This document shows, piece after piece, positions 18,118-28,484 of a stretch of DNA of 64,000 nucleotides. The notes under the pieces are model-generated. The model was not told the DNA's origin, did no database searches, and saw only the letters and a program-made list of their open reading frames with translations. The position numbers and the translations under genes were made by a program. Origin of the DNA: an uncultured Pelagibacteraceae bacterium (GTDB taxonomy: Bacteria; Pseudomonadota; Alphaproteobacteria; Pelagibacterales; Pelagibacteraceae); NCBI GenBank assembly GCA_902532565.1, contig CACAIR010000001.1, positions 101,991 to 165,990 on the forward strand, given 5' to 3'. The stretch's first letter is position 1, and each line of letters opens with the position of its first letter.

Positions 18118-18919
18118 AAACTGGTCTTAAAATTTTTAGAATTTTTTTGTGAATAAGTTTATTTGATGAACAAATTATATTACCTGCTCTTTCAGGATTT
18201 TTATTTTCCCAAGTAGTAACTATTCCTCCAGCTGCTTTTAAAATTGGAATTAAAGGATGAATATCCCAAATCTTATTTGAACACTGCAATACTACATCTA
18301 ATTTACCCTCAGCAAAATGAGAATAACTAAGAGCATCAGCACAAGGAAATTGCATTCGTGTTAAAATTTGAGGAATTTTTTTTTGCTGTTTTAATGATAA
18401 GCTACCATGAAAAGCTGCAGATAATTTCATATTTGACATATTGGCTTCATGATTTACTTTTAATTTTAATTTTTTTCCTTTTTCTGAAACATAGGCATTT
18501 TTAGCTGAACTATTGAAATAATATTTTTTTAATATTGGAAAATTTGCTAGACCTAATACAGGTATTCCCTTGTAGTTCAAAGAAATCAGATTACTCCAAG
18601 TTGGATTGCCTATAACAAATGATCTAGTTCCATCAATAGGATCTATTACCCATGAATATTTACTTTTTGATTTTTTGTGACCAAATTCCTCGCCTATAAC
18701 TTGGTGGTCGGGAAATTTTTTTTTTATTTCTTTCCTAATAAATTTTTCAAATGCCTTATCAGCGCTTGTAACTGGATCATATCCCTTTCCTTTAAGTTTA
18801 TTGGATACTTTGAATGACCTATTTAATTTAGAATAATAAAATTTTGTTAATTTTTTAGCTAATCCCTCAATAAATTTAGAATAAACTTTGTAATCTGATG
18901 ATTTTATCATTGGCAACAA
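18110..18919 (-). CDS. Inositol-monophosphatase family phosphatase (HisN-like)
   Basis: DPVTSADKAFEKFIR, VIGEEFG, WVIDPIDGTRSFVIGNPTW, WDIHPLIPILKAAGG. Confidence 0.85.
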   Translation of the reverse strand: MLPMIKSSDYKVYSKFIEGLAKKLTKFYYSKLNRSFKVSNKLKGKGYDPVTSADKAFEKFIRKEIKKKFPDHQVIGEEFGHKKSKSKYSWVIDPIDGTRSFVIGNPTWSNLISLNYKGIPVLGLANFPILKKYYFNSSAKNAYVSEKGKKLKLKVNHEANMSNMKLSAAFHGSLSLKQQKKIPQILTRMQFPCADALSYSHFAEGKLDVVLQCSNKIWDIHPLIPILKAAGGIVTTWENKNPERAGNIICSSNKLIHKKILKILRPVSK

Positions 18920-18982
18920 GGACTAATACTATTTTATTCTTATTGATTAAAGCTAAATTTTAAATAATGATTTATATTGTTA

Positions 18983-20080
18983 ATGAAAATTGAATTAGAA
19001 AATAATAAGGTATTTTTCGAAAATAAAGGATTGAAAAAAGAAATACACCCATTTTGGTTGAGAGAAAGAGTTGATGGGGACAGTTTTGTAGATAAAACTA
19101 CTCAGCAGAGGCTGTTTGATCCCACTAAATTAAAAGAAAATATTCAAATAAATTCCTCAAATTTGTCAAATAAGTATTTAGAAATTACTTTTAATGATGG
19201 AGTACACACAAAACTAGCAATTGAAAATATTCTTAAAGAGTTTTCCAATAATAATGTGAAACGTATCAAGAAAATAAAATGGGACTCCTCATTGAAAAAT
19301 TTAAATTACTTTGTATATAAAGATAACTTTTTTGACGATAAAGAAATGTATAATGCTTTAATTAATTTTTACCAATATGGTTTTATAATTTTTAAAAAAG
19401 TTCCAACAAAAAATAATTTTATAATAAATTTTGCAAATTCAATCGGAAGTATCAGAAGAACTAATTTTGGTGAATTTTTTAATGTTAAGTCTAAGCCTAA
19501 CCCTAATGATTTAGCATATACTTCATTACCCTTAGCACCTCATACAGATAATCCGTATCGAAATCCTGTTCCATGTATTCAAATGTTACATTGTATAGAG
19601 AATGAAGTCAGTGGAGGTTTATCTACATTGGTAGATGGTTTTACTGTAACAGAAAAATTGAAAAAAGAATTTTATGACTATTATAAAATTTTAACTGAGA
19701 TAAAAGTAAGATTTCAATTCATAGATCAAACTATAGTTTTAGAAGATTGGTCTGAGATGATTAAATTAAACAATCACGGAGAATTTAAACAAGTAAGGTT
19801 TAGTCCGAGACTAGATTTTGTACCATTGCTGGATAAACAAAAGTTAGAATTATATTATTCTGCAAGAAAAAAAATATCTGAATTCTATAATTCAAATGAT
19901 TATAGAATTGAATTTAAACTTGAACCTGGTGATTTACTTATGATAGATAATTACAGATTGCTTCATGGTAGGACTGCTTATGATGTAAATGAAGGAAATC
20001 GTTTTCTTCAAGGTTGTTATATTGATTACGACAGCACAGAGGGTAAGTTAAAACACCTCAAAAGAAAATTTAATCTTTAA
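18983..20080 (+). CDS. TauD/gamma-butyrobetaine-hydroxylase-like Fe(II)/2OG dioxygenase
   Basis: APHTDNPYRNPVPCIQMLHC iron-ligand region, LLHGRTAYD; start at MKIELENN. Confidence 0.8.
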   Translation: MKIELENNKVFFENKGLKKEIHPFWLRERVDGDSFVDKTTQQRLFDPTKLKENIQINSSNLSNKYLEITFNDGVHTKLAIENILKEFSNNNVKRIKKIKWDSSLKNLNYFVYKDNFFDDKEMYNALINFYQYGFIIFKKVPTKNNFIINFANSIGSIRRTNFGEFFNVKSKPNPNDLAYTSLPLAPHTDNPYRNPVPCIQMLHCIENEVSGGLSTLVDGFTVTEKLKKEFYDYYKILTEIKVRFQFIDQTIVLEDWSEMIKLNNHGEFKQVRFSPRLDFVPLLDKQKLELYYSARKKISEFYNSNDYRIEFKLEPGDLLMIDNYRLLHGRTAYDVNEGNRFLQGCYIDYDSTEGKLKHLKRKFNL

Positions 20081-20658
20081 GAAATATTTTCAATTTGATT
20101 TTCAGCATCTTTCATTGATTTTTCATAGTTTAGTGCCATCTGATCAGCACAAATAATTTCAACTTTTTCAATTCCAAAAAAATTTAGAATAAACCTCAGC
20201 CAAGGAGTTAAAAAATCCTCTTTACTATTAAGTTTTGTTCCGCCAGATGTAATAACAAGATAAGCTTTTTTATTTTTCAATAAACCTTCTCTTCTGCCGT
20301 TAGGTTTAAATCTAAAAGTTTCTCCAACTCTTGCTGCTAAATCTGACCATGCTTTTAAAGTAGCAGGAGGACCATAATTATAAATTGGTGCTGAAATAAT
20401 AATAACGTCACTATCTTTAAGCTCTTTTACTAACTGATTTGAAAGTTGAAACATTTTTTTATGGTTATCATTTTGATCTTTTTGATCAATATTCATCCCA
20501 GATTCTGTTAATCCAGTTACAAACACCATTTCATCATTTAAATCTCTATAAATTACTTCATCACCTGGTTTTCTGATTTTTTCCAAAACTTTTCTTGCTA
20601 ACGCTCTAGAAGTTGATCCTTCTTTCCTAGCACTAGAATCTATTTGATAAATCTTCAT
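20077..20658 (-). CDS. FMN-dependent NAD(P)H oxidoreductase/azoreductase-like
   Basis: SSARKEGSTSRALA, APIYNYGPPATLKAWSDLAARVGETFRF. Confidence 0.85.
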   Translation of the reverse strand: MKIYQIDSSARKEGSTSRALARKVLEKIRKPGDEVIYRDLNDEMVFVTGLTESGMNIDQKDQNDNHKKMFQLSNQLVKELKDSDVIIISAPIYNYGPPATLKAWSDLAARVGETFRFKPNGRREGLLKNKKAYLVITSGGTKLNSKEDFLTPWLRFILNFFGIEKVEIICADQMALNYEKSMKDAENQIENIS

Positions 20659-20665
20659 AAATTAA

Positions 20666-21373
20666 TTATCCAAAATTTTGCAAAAAAGGAAATAGATTAA
20701 GTAAATAAAAACCTAAGGCTTGTAGTTGGTTTGTAATTATCAGAATACCAGTAATTAGTAGAATAAAACCACCAATTTTTGAGACTTTATTAATATTATT
20801 TCTAAATTTTTTTGAAAAAATTAAAAATTTCTGCATCAAATATCCAGACAGAATAAATGGGATAGCGAGACCAATTGAATAAAAAGATAGTAATAAAATA
20901 CCTTTACTTAAACTCTCTTCTGTTGAGGCTAGAACTAAAATTGATCCAAGAATAGGACCAATACAGGGCGTCCACCCAAAAGCAAATGCCATACCAATTA
21001 ATATTGGACTAAAAAAATTTCTACTAATATTAGTTTCAATTCTTTTCTCGAAATTTAAAAACTTTAGATTAATTAGACCAATTATATGAAGAGAAAAAAA
21101 TATAATTACTAATCCTGCGCCAATTCTTAATTCATATGAGTTTTGCAAAAGAACTTGTCCAAAAAAAGTTGAAGCTGCTCCAAAAGTAACAAAAATAATA
21201 GAAAAACCCAAAGTAAAAAGAATAATCGGAATTATATTTACATTTTTTTTCTCTATTAATTCATTTAAAGAACTTCCAGAAATGTAAGAAATATATCCAG
21301 GTATAAGTGGTAAAACACATGGTGATAAAAAGCTTAATAATCCAGCACCAATAGCTATAATTAATTCTATCAT
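20666..21373 (-). CDS. Cytochrome c biogenesis protein CcdA/DsbD transmembrane-domain family
   Basis: AGLLSFLSPCVLPLIPGYISYISG, FAFGWTPCIGPILGSIL. Confidence 0.88.
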   Translation of the reverse strand: MIELIIAIGAGLLSFLSPCVLPLIPGYISYISGSSLNELIEKKNVNIIPIILFTLGFSIIFVTFGAASTFFGQVLLQNSYELRIGAGLVIIFFSLHIIGLINLKFLNFEKRIETNISRNFFSPILIGMAFAFGWTPCIGPILGSILVLASTEESLSKGILLLSFYSIGLAIPFILSGYLMQKFLIFSKKFRNNINKVSKIGGFILLITGILIITNQLQALGFYLLNLFPFLQNFG

Positions 21374-21374
21374 C

Positions 21375-24062
21375 TTAACCAGTATTTTTCATAGCAGCAG
21401 AAATACCTGCTATTGAGGTTAAGAGAGCATCATTTAATAATATTTTATTTTGATTATTTCTATTATTCTTCAATTTTTTTATTACTATCGGTTGAATAAT
21501 ATTTAAAACTTCTGAATATATATTTCTTACTATTACCGAACTTCTAAATTGTTTTCTCGAATTAATTATTTCTTTAGGGGTTATTTTTTTATTCAAATCT
21601 TTAATTACATCAAATTGGAACCTCAATTTTTTTCCAACTCTTTTCAAACTATCATCAGCTAAATACTCCTCATAAATTTTTGATATCTCTGGATCAGCTT
21701 TTGAAATAACCATATCTAACATATCAAGCATTGAATTAAAAAAAGGCCAATTTCTTTCCATATCGTATAGAGTATTTCTAAATTGTTTAATATACGAGTA
21801 TCTTAATGCCTCAGCACTACCAAGCCAGGCTGGTAACATCAGTCTGATTTGTGTCCAGGCAAAAACCCATGGTATAGCCCTTAAACTTTTAATATTATCA
21901 ACATTTTTTCTTTTAGATGGTCTTGAGCCAATCAAAAGTTTTCCTAAAGCTCTATGAGGTGTTACAGTTTTGAAATATCTTATAAAATCAGAGTTTTGAT
22001 TTATATTCTTTCTGTAAGAACTTTTTGAAATATCTGACATTTTTTCAATTAAAGATCTCCAGTTTTTTTTGGGGTTTGGGGGTGGATTTAGAGTAGCTTC
22101 AGTTACGGCTCCAATGTAACTACATAAATTATATTTTGCCAGTGGTTCATATCCATATTTCTGTTGGATTACTTCACCTTGATCTGTAATTCTAATTTTT
22201 CCATTTACTGAATTTGGAGGTTGAGATTTTAATGTTGCTTGGATAGGGCCACCTCCTCTTCCTGGAGATCCTCCTCTACCATGAAAAAAAGTGATATTAA
22301 TTTTAAACTTTTTACTTAATTTAATTATCTCCTCTTGTGCTTTATATTGATGCCAACTAGCACAAATTTTACCAGCGTCTTTACTAGAGTCAGAATATCC
22401 AATCATTACCTCTTGATTATTATTAATTAATTTCCTGTACCACGATTGAGAGAACAAACTTTTCATAATTCCTTTGGAATTAATTAAATCATCTAAAGTT
22501 TCAAATAAGGGAACAACTCTTAATTTGTTCTTTATTTTCGCCTCTTTTTGAAGAAAGGATACCGACAAAATATCAGATGCTGAATTTGTCATTGATATTA
22601 CATAGGCACCTAAACATTCTGTTGGCTCATTGGCTAAAATTTTAAATGTTGACCAAACCTCTTTGTTTTCTTTGTTTTTGAATCTAAATTTACTTAATTC
22701 ACTTTTTTTAGAAAATATTTGTGATTTTAAAAATTGAATTTTACCCTTCTCGCTCATTTTGAGAAAATCCTTACCATATTTTTTTTTTACAAATTCAGCA
22801 ATTAATTGACTATGTCTGGAAGACTCTTGTCTAATATCTAGTTTTGCTAAATTAATACCAAAACATTTTGCTCTTCTCATCAAGTCCAATAATTCACCAC
22901 TAGCAATATTTTCATTTTGATTTTGTTCCAAAGATTCTCTAACTATTCTCAATGGCTTCAAAATTTCTTCCCTAGAGGTTAATAATTTTTTTAAGTTTAA
23001 GGTTTTTTTGTTTACCAAATGCTGTTCTATCGCTCTATGCGTTGTTCTCATTTTATCTCTCAAAGGTCTTAGAAATACTCTATAAGGTTCATAAGATTTA
23101 CCTACTTTACTAAGAATTTTTTTAGAACATTTTTGCATTGAATATGATCTGATTATTTTTGTTAAAGATTTTTCATATAATTTCGCAGCTTCCCATCTTG
23201 ATAATAAAATAACCTCTTTAGTTACAGCTGCAGTTACATTAGGATTGCCATCTCTGTCTCCACCCATCCAAGATCCAAATTCTATTGGATTAAAGTTTTT
23301 AGGTAGACCTTTGTTTATATTTTTTACAAATATTGAATTCAATTTTCGATAAACTTTAGGAACTGTATCCCATAAACTTTCCTCTATAATTGCTAATCCC
23401 CATCTTGCCTCATCGTATGGTGAGGGTTTAGTTCTTTTAAGATCATCTGTATTCCAAATTATAGTAAGCTCATCAAATAATTTTTTATCAAGTAAATCTA
23501 ATTTTGATGGAAAATTTTTAAAAATATTTCTTTGTTCGAGAATTTCAATGATGTTATGATATTTTTGAATTAAAGTTCTTCTTTTAACTTCAGTTGGATG
23601 AGCCGTTAGAACTATACCTATGTTAAGATTTTTTGCAATATTATATATCTCGTTGTTACTTATATTTTTTTTTTTAAAAAGGTTTTCGAAAATTTCTTCT
23701 ATAAATAAGTTATTGTTTATAATTCTTTTTTTTTTATTTTCATATTCATTTAAACTTCTAGAAGCATCAATTAATTCTGCTAAATTAATAAAATTCATGA
23801 AATGAGTAAATGCTCTAGTTAATTTAAATGTATTCTTTGGACTAAGATTTTTGATTGCTTTAATAACTTTTCTATTCGTTTGATTGTTATTTAAACTTTT
23901 TTTATTAGCTTTTGATAACTTTCTAACTTTTTCAACTAATTTGAAAAAATTATTACCTTCTTGTTCCTTAATTACTTTTCCTAAAATATTTCCTAAATAT
24001 CTTACATCTTCTCTAAGAAGTTTTGTGGGGATTCTCTCATAATATAAATCTCTTTTTTGCAT
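21375..24062 (-). CDS. ppc: Phosphoenolpyruvate carboxylase
   Basis: VLTAHPTEVKRRT, GGDRDGNPNVTA, MIGYSDSSKDAGKICASWHQY, FFHGRGGSPGRGGGP. Confidence 0.95.
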   Translation of the reverse strand: MQKRDLYYERIPTKLLREDVRYLGNILGKVIKEQEGNNFFKLVEKVRKLSKANKKSLNNNQTNRKVIKAIKNLSPKNTFKLTRAFTHFMNFINLAELIDASRSLNEYENKKKRIINNNLFIEEIFENLFKKKNISNNEIYNIAKNLNIGIVLTAHPTEVKRRTLIQKYHNIIEILEQRNIFKNFPSKLDLLDKKLFDELTIIWNTDDLKRTKPSPYDEARWGLAIIEESLWDTVPKVYRKLNSIFVKNINKGLPKNFNPIEFGSWMGGDRDGNPNVTAAVTKEVILLSRWEAAKLYEKSLTKIIRSYSMQKCSKKILSKVGKSYEPYRVFLRPLRDKMRTTHRAIEQHLVNKKTLNLKKLLTSREEILKPLRIVRESLEQNQNENIASGELLDLMRRAKCFGINLAKLDIRQESSRHSQLIAEFVKKKYGKDFLKMSEKGKIQFLKSQIFSKKSELSKFRFKNKENKEVWSTFKILANEPTECLGAYVISMTNSASDILSVSFLQKEAKIKNKLRVVPLFETLDDLINSKGIMKSLFSQSWYRKLINNNQEVMIGYSDSSKDAGKICASWHQYKAQEEIIKLSKKFKINITFFHGRGGSPGRGGGPIQATLKSQPPNSVNGKIRITDQGEVIQQKYGYEPLAKYNLCSYIGAVTEATLNPPPNPKKNWRSLIEKMSDISKSSYRKNINQNSDFIRYFKTVTPHRALGKLLIGSRPSKRKNVDNIKSLRAIPWVFAWTQIRLMLPAWLGSAEALRYSYIKQFRNTLYDMERNWPFFNSMLDMLDMVISKADPEISKIYEEYLADDSLKRVGKKLRFQFDVIKDLNKKITPKEIINSRKQFRSSVIVRNIYSEVLNIIQPIVIKKLKNNRNNQNKILLNDALLTSIAGISAAMKNTG

Positions 24063-24066
24063 TTCT

Positions 24067-24969
24067 TCAATAATTAGTAGTTCTTGCTAATCTAGCTGCA
24101 CCTCTTACACCGCTTGCATCTCCAAATTTTGGCTTTAAAAATGTTCCTGCAAATTCTCCTCCTGCTACAAATTTTTTCATTTTTTGCTTTATTTCATCTA
24201 AAAAATCTATTTCGTTTGAAACTCCTCCACCAAATACAAAGACATCTGGATCAATAATATTTACAACTGTAGCTAATGACATAGCTAACTGATCTTTGTA
24301 TTTATCAATTAATTTTTCTGCATCTAAATCGAGCTTCCTGTGCATTTCAAAAATTTTATTTGCAGGTAAATCTTTTTTGAATTTTTTTTTAAATTCTCTA
24401 GAAATTCCTAATCCAGCTATATAGTTTTCAATTTCTCCATTCCTCAAACTCCTCTCTTTAACTTGATAACCATCTATACAAACACTTGGGATTTGGTTAT
24501 GACCCCACTCTCCAGTAATACCATTAGGACCGTTTACAATTTTTTTATCTATAACAAGTCCGCCTCCAACACCTGAGCCTAATATAACACCAAAAACTAT
24601 TTTATAATGTTTTCCTGAGCCATCTATTGCTTCAGATAGAGCAAAACAATTTGCGTCATTTTCACAATATATTTCTTTTCCAATTTCAGCTCTCAGATCT
24701 CTTTGAAGAGGTTTTCCGTTTATCCAAAAAGAATTTGGAGCGTTCTTAACCAACCCAGTTTGTATAGAATGAATTCCAGGATGGCAAACACCGATTGGCA
24801 ATTCTTTGCCTGCTTTTTTCTCTAATTTAATAACTATATCTTTTATAGTAGCTAATGTCCTTTTATAGTCTTTTGGAACTTCTAATCTTTCTCTTTGATG
24901 TTCATTTCCGGTATCATCTAACAAAACATATTCAATTTTACTAGCACCTAAATCAATTCCTATTTGCAT
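24067..24969 (-). CDS. ROK-family sugar kinase with degenerate zinc motif
   Basis: GIDLGASKIEYVLLD, CENDANCFALSEA, FGVILGSGVGGGLVID. Confidence 0.85.
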   Translation of the reverse strand: MQIGIDLGASKIEYVLLDDTGNEHQRERLEVPKDYKRTLATIKDIVIKLEKKAGKELPIGVCHPGIHSIQTGLVKNAPNSFWINGKPLQRDLRAEIGKEIYCENDANCFALSEAIDGSGKHYKIVFGVILGSGVGGGLVIDKKIVNGPNGITGEWGHNQIPSVCIDGYQVKERSLRNGEIENYIAGLGISREFKKKFKKDLPANKIFEMHRKLDLDAEKLIDKYKDQLAMSLATVVNIIDPDVFVFGGGVSNEIDFLDEIKQKMKKFVAGGEFAGTFLKPKFGDASGVRGAARLARTTNY

Positions 24970-24970
24970 A

Positions 24971-25996
24971 TCAATATGAACTAGATTGTTTCCAAATATT
25001 TATATTTCCTTCTTTGGCTTTTTTATTTATGTTATTCATCTCATCTTTTGAGAAATATAAATTATCTAGACTTTCTAAATTTTCCTTTAATTGACTTAAA
25101 CTTTTAACTCCAACCAATGAAGATGTGACATTTTTATTATATAATGTCCATGCTATTGCCATTTGAGACAAAGTTTGACCTCTTTTAACAGCTAATTTAT
25201 TCAATTCAGATATAATCTTAATATTCCTTTTTGTTATTAAAGATTTATTTAAGTAAGATGTTTTATCATTTGCCCTTGAATTAACAGGAATATTTTTTAA
25301 ATATTTATCAGAAAGCATCCCTTGAGCTAACGGTGAAAAAACAATACATCCTATCTTCAGTCTTTTTATTGTTTTGATTAAGTCTTTTTCTATCCAACGA
25401 TTTATAAGAGAATAAGATGGTTGATGAATAAATAGACTTATTTTTTTTGACTTTAAAATCCTATAAATTTGTAAAGTTTTCTTTGATGAATAAGAAGATA
25501 TTCCTATATATAAAGCTTTCCCAGATTTATAAATTGACTCAAGTGCATCAACAGTTTCCTCCAGGGGTGTATTAGGATCAAACCTATGAGAATAAAAAAT
25601 ATCTAAATAATCTAGTTTCATTCTTTTTAAACTTTGGTCACAACTTGCTACTATGTGTTTTTTAGATCCCCATTCTCCATATGGTCCATCCCACATGTCA
25701 TAACCAGCCTTTGAAGAAATAATTAATTCATCTCTATATTTTTTTAAGTCTTTACTTATAATTTTTCCAAAATTAGTTTCTGTACTCCCGTAAGGTGGTC
25801 CATAATTGTTAGCTAAATCAAAATGCGTGATACCTTTATCAAAAGCATAAAATAATATTTTTTTTATATTTGATAAATTAATATTCTTTCCAAAATTATG
25901 CCATAAACCTAAACTGATCAAAGGCAAGGAAATGCCACTGTTTCCACATTTCCTATAAGTCATTTGATTATATCTTTTAGATGAAGCGTAATACAT
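24971..25996 (-). CDS. Aldo/keto reductase (YghZ-like)
   Basis: FDLANNYGPPYGSTETNFG, LDYLDIFYSHRFDPNTPLEETVDAL. Confidence 0.88.
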   Translation of the reverse strand: MYYASSKRYNQMTYRKCGNSGISLPLISLGLWHNFGKNINLSNIKKILFYAFDKGITHFDLANNYGPPYGSTETNFGKIISKDLKKYRDELIISSKAGYDMWDGPYGEWGSKKHIVASCDQSLKRMKLDYLDIFYSHRFDPNTPLEETVDALESIYKSGKALYIGISSYSSKKTLQIYRILKSKKISLFIHQPSYSLINRWIEKDLIKTIKRLKIGCIVFSPLAQGMLSDKYLKNIPVNSRANDKTSYLNKSLITKRNIKIISELNKLAVKRGQTLSQMAIAWTLYNKNVTSSLVGVKSLSQLKENLESLDNLYFSKDEMNNINKKAKEGNINIWKQSSSY

Positions 25997-25997
25997 A

Positions 25998-26912
25998 TTA
26001 ATATTTTTCTATTTCATTAATTCTTGGCATTGAATTAGCTGCACCAAGATTAGTCGTAGAAACGGCAGCAATTTTGTTTGCGAATTTTAAAGCATCTTTA
26101 GATTTGTAATCATTTGCTAATGCAAATGCAAATGCTCCATTAAAAGCATCTCCGGCTCCAGTTGTATCTACTACCTTATTCTTAAGTTTAAACGTATCTA
26201 CAAAATACTTTTCTTGATTGTTTGCAAAATATAAGCCTTTTTCTCCAAGCGTGATTATAATATTTTTGATACCTTTATCTAAAAAGTCTTTGGCTGCATT
26301 TTCTATATCACTCTTGCTTTTTAAATCTTTTTTTAAAAAATAACCAGCTTCTATTTCGTTTGGTGTAAAAAAATCAATACTAGAAAATAATTCTTGATCT
26401 ATGTCTGCTGCAGGTGCTGGATTTAAAATTGTGGTACAGCCATTATCTTTTGCTTGTTTCAAAGCATATAATGTCGTCTTTAATGGGGTTTCTAATTGAG
26501 TTAAAAAGATATTTGATTTAACAAATACGTCTTTTAAATTATCAATATCCTCATTATTAATTGTACCTGCAGCCCCAGGAACAATAGTAATTGCATTTTC
26601 GCCCGTGGATTCACTTACAAATATTCCAGCAACACCAGTATTTAAAGTTTCATCTTGAATAATATATTTAGTTTTTACCCCGCTATCTTTTAATGTGGCT
26701 AAAGCCATATCTGAGTAATTATCTTTTCCAATTTTAGTAATAAATTGCACATCTGCACCAAGTCTTGCAGCAGAAATAGCTTGATTTGACCCTTTGCCTC
26801 CAGGTCCAATTATATGATTATTTCCTATTATAGTTTGGCCAGTAAGAGGTATTTGTTTACTAAAAAAGCACAAATCAGCTACAAAAACTCCAAACACAAT
26901 TATAGTTTTCAT
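25998..26912 (-). CDS. rbsK: Ribokinase-like PfkB kinase
   Basis: IIGPGGKGSNQAISAARLGADV, DTTGAGDAFNGAFAFAL; next to RbsD/FucU-like gene. Confidence 0.85.
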   Translation of the reverse strand: MKTIIVFGVFVADLCFFSKQIPLTGQTIIGNNHIIGPGGKGSNQAISAARLGADVQFITKIGKDNYSDMALATLKDSGVKTKYIIQDETLNTGVAGIFVSESTGENAITIVPGAAGTINNEDIDNLKDVFVKSNIFLTQLETPLKTTLYALKQAKDNGCTTILNPAPAADIDQELFSSIDFFTPNEIEAGYFLKKDLKSKSDIENAAKDFLDKGIKNIIITLGEKGLYFANNQEKYFVDTFKLKNKVVDTTGAGDAFNGAFAFALANDYKSKDALKFANKIAAVSTTNLGAANSMPRINEIEKY

Positions 26913-26919
26913 AGATTAA

Positions 26920-27381
26920 TTATTTCCAAACTTTTCCATTTGGTAAAATAACTCCTTTAGTCAATATAAAACAACCAAATGGTCTAGCATCACTTGTTGA
27001 TACTATACAGTAAGCTTTTTTTGCAATAGCGTAAAATTCTTCTCTTTCAATTGATCCAACTTTCCAGTTTTTTCCTGAAACCTTCTTAACAACTTTAATA
27101 AATTCTTTATGTGTTTGTGTTAACTTTTTTGGTTGATTATCAACTTCCATTCTATAGGCAGAAAAATTTCCATTCTTTACAGAAAAACTATCTAGAGGAA
27201 AAACTGAGAGTATAGCCTCTGCAGCTTCTGGAATATTTACACCATCTAAACGTATGATGTTTTTATTATATTTGTTAGACGGAAAATTAGCATCAGCTAA
27301 AATTAATTGTTCTCCATGACCCATTGATCTTAAATGAAATAATAGGTCAGGACTTAAAGTAGGACTAATATTAATTAACAT
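26920..27381 (-). CDS. RbsD/FucU-family sugar mutarotase-like protein
   Basis: SPDLLFHLRSMGHGEQLILADANFPSN, FYAIAKKAYCIVSTSDARPFGCFILTKGVI. Confidence 0.88.
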   Translation of the reverse strand: MLINISPTLSPDLLFHLRSMGHGEQLILADANFPSNKYNKNIIRLDGVNIPEAAEAILSVFPLDSFSVKNGNFSAYRMEVDNQPKKLTQTHKEFIKVVKKVSGKNWKVGSIEREEFYAIAKKAYCIVSTSDARPFGCFILTKGVILPNGKVWK

Positions 27382-27400
27382 TTCAAACTTATATTACATA

Positions 27401-27432
27401 AAAAAAGGGTGGAATATAAAATTCCACCCTTA
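27401..27432 (-). terminator. Intrinsic terminator after SBP gene (minus strand)
   Basis: Plus strand AAAAAAAGGGTGGAATATAAAATTCCACCCTT: 11-bp stem, U-tract on minus transcript. Confidence 0.85.
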
Positions 27433-27449
27433 ATTTTAATTACTAACTT

Positions 27450-28373
27450 TTACTTAAAGTCGTTAGCGTTCTTTTTGGTAACTAACTGAGTTCCAGTATC
27501 AATATTTGGATCAATACTTCCCCCTTTAGCTAGTTCCAAAGCATATTTAACTCCATATGCTCCCATATTGTATGAGAATTGAGCAATAGTTGCTGTCATC
27601 TCTCCTGCTAAAATGCTCTTAGCAGCGTCAGGAGTCGCATCAAATCCAACGACAATTACGTCATTCATATCAGCATCTTTAAGTGCTTGCATTGCACCTA
27701 AGCCCATGTTGTCGTTTGAAGCAAAAATCGCTTTGATATTTGGATTTTTTAAAATTATCGACTCAGTTACTGATCTTCCTTTTGCTGTATCCCATTCTGC
27801 TGTTTGAGTGGCAACAATTTTTAAACCACAATTTTTAAACCCCTTAATTGCTCCATCTCTTCTAAGCAATGCAGTAGATTGAGACTCAATTCCAGTAAGT
27901 ATCGCTACATCTGATCCTTTTGGAGTTTTATCACATATAAATTTAGCAGCTAACTCTGCGCCATTCATATTATTAGTTCCAATAAATGTTACTCCCTCGT
28001 TAATACCTTTTGTATCTACAAATACAACCGGTACTCCACTTTTGATTGCATCATCTACAATTGGAGCAAACGCATTAGGATCACCTGGTGCTAATGCAAT
28101 TGCATCAACTCCTTTTGCAAGTTGGTCTTCAACTTGGTTGATCTGCGCTTGTACATCGCCCTCTTGAGGTGGTGCAACTAAAACAAGATCTACTCCAAGT
28201 TTTGCAGCTTCCTCTTTAGCTCCTTTTTCTACAGACGCCCAAAACGGGTTTCCAGATCCAGGACCTTTTATACTAAATAAAATTCTTTTATCAGCAATAG
28301 AAGAAGTGGCTACGCTTAATAGAAGAAAGATAGATGCAGTTAATACACCTATTAACTTTTTTAATTTACTCAT
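27450..28373 (-). CDS. Ribose-type ABC transporter substrate-binding protein
   Basis: Signal peptide; FSIKGPGSGNPFWASVEKGAKEEA, ALAPGDPNAFAPIVDDAIKSGVPVVFVDT. Confidence 0.88.
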   Translation of the reverse strand: MSKLKKLIGVLTASIFLLLSVATSSIADKRILFSIKGPGSGNPFWASVEKGAKEEAAKLGVDLVLVAPPQEGDVQAQINQVEDQLAKGVDAIALAPGDPNAFAPIVDDAIKSGVPVVFVDTKGINEGVTFIGTNNMNGAELAAKFICDKTPKGSDVAILTGIESQSTALLRRDGAIKGFKNCGLKIVATQTAEWDTAKGRSVTESIILKNPNIKAIFASNDNMGLGAMQALKDADMNDVIVVGFDATPDAAKSILAGEMTATIAQFSYNMGAYGVKYALELAKGGSIDPNIDTGTQLVTKKNANDFK

Positions 28374-28456
28374 ATTTATTTCCCCTTTAACAATTAATTA
28401 TTAAAAGATTAATTTAATTAAATTTTTTCCTAAAATTCAACATCTTATAAAAATTG

Positions 28457-28476
28457 GATAGTTATATACAACTATC
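28457..28476 (-). terminator. Possible hairpin terminator after permease gene
   Basis: GATAGTT-ATATAC-AACTATC; minus strand continues CCAATTTTTAT. Confidence 0.45.
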
Positions 28477-28484
28477 AAGTGTAT

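Noticed and set aside
25998-26912. PfkB kinase as the missing IolC
   Set aside because: The GGKGSNQAISAARLG motif and the adjacent RbsD/FucU-like gene fit ribokinase better.
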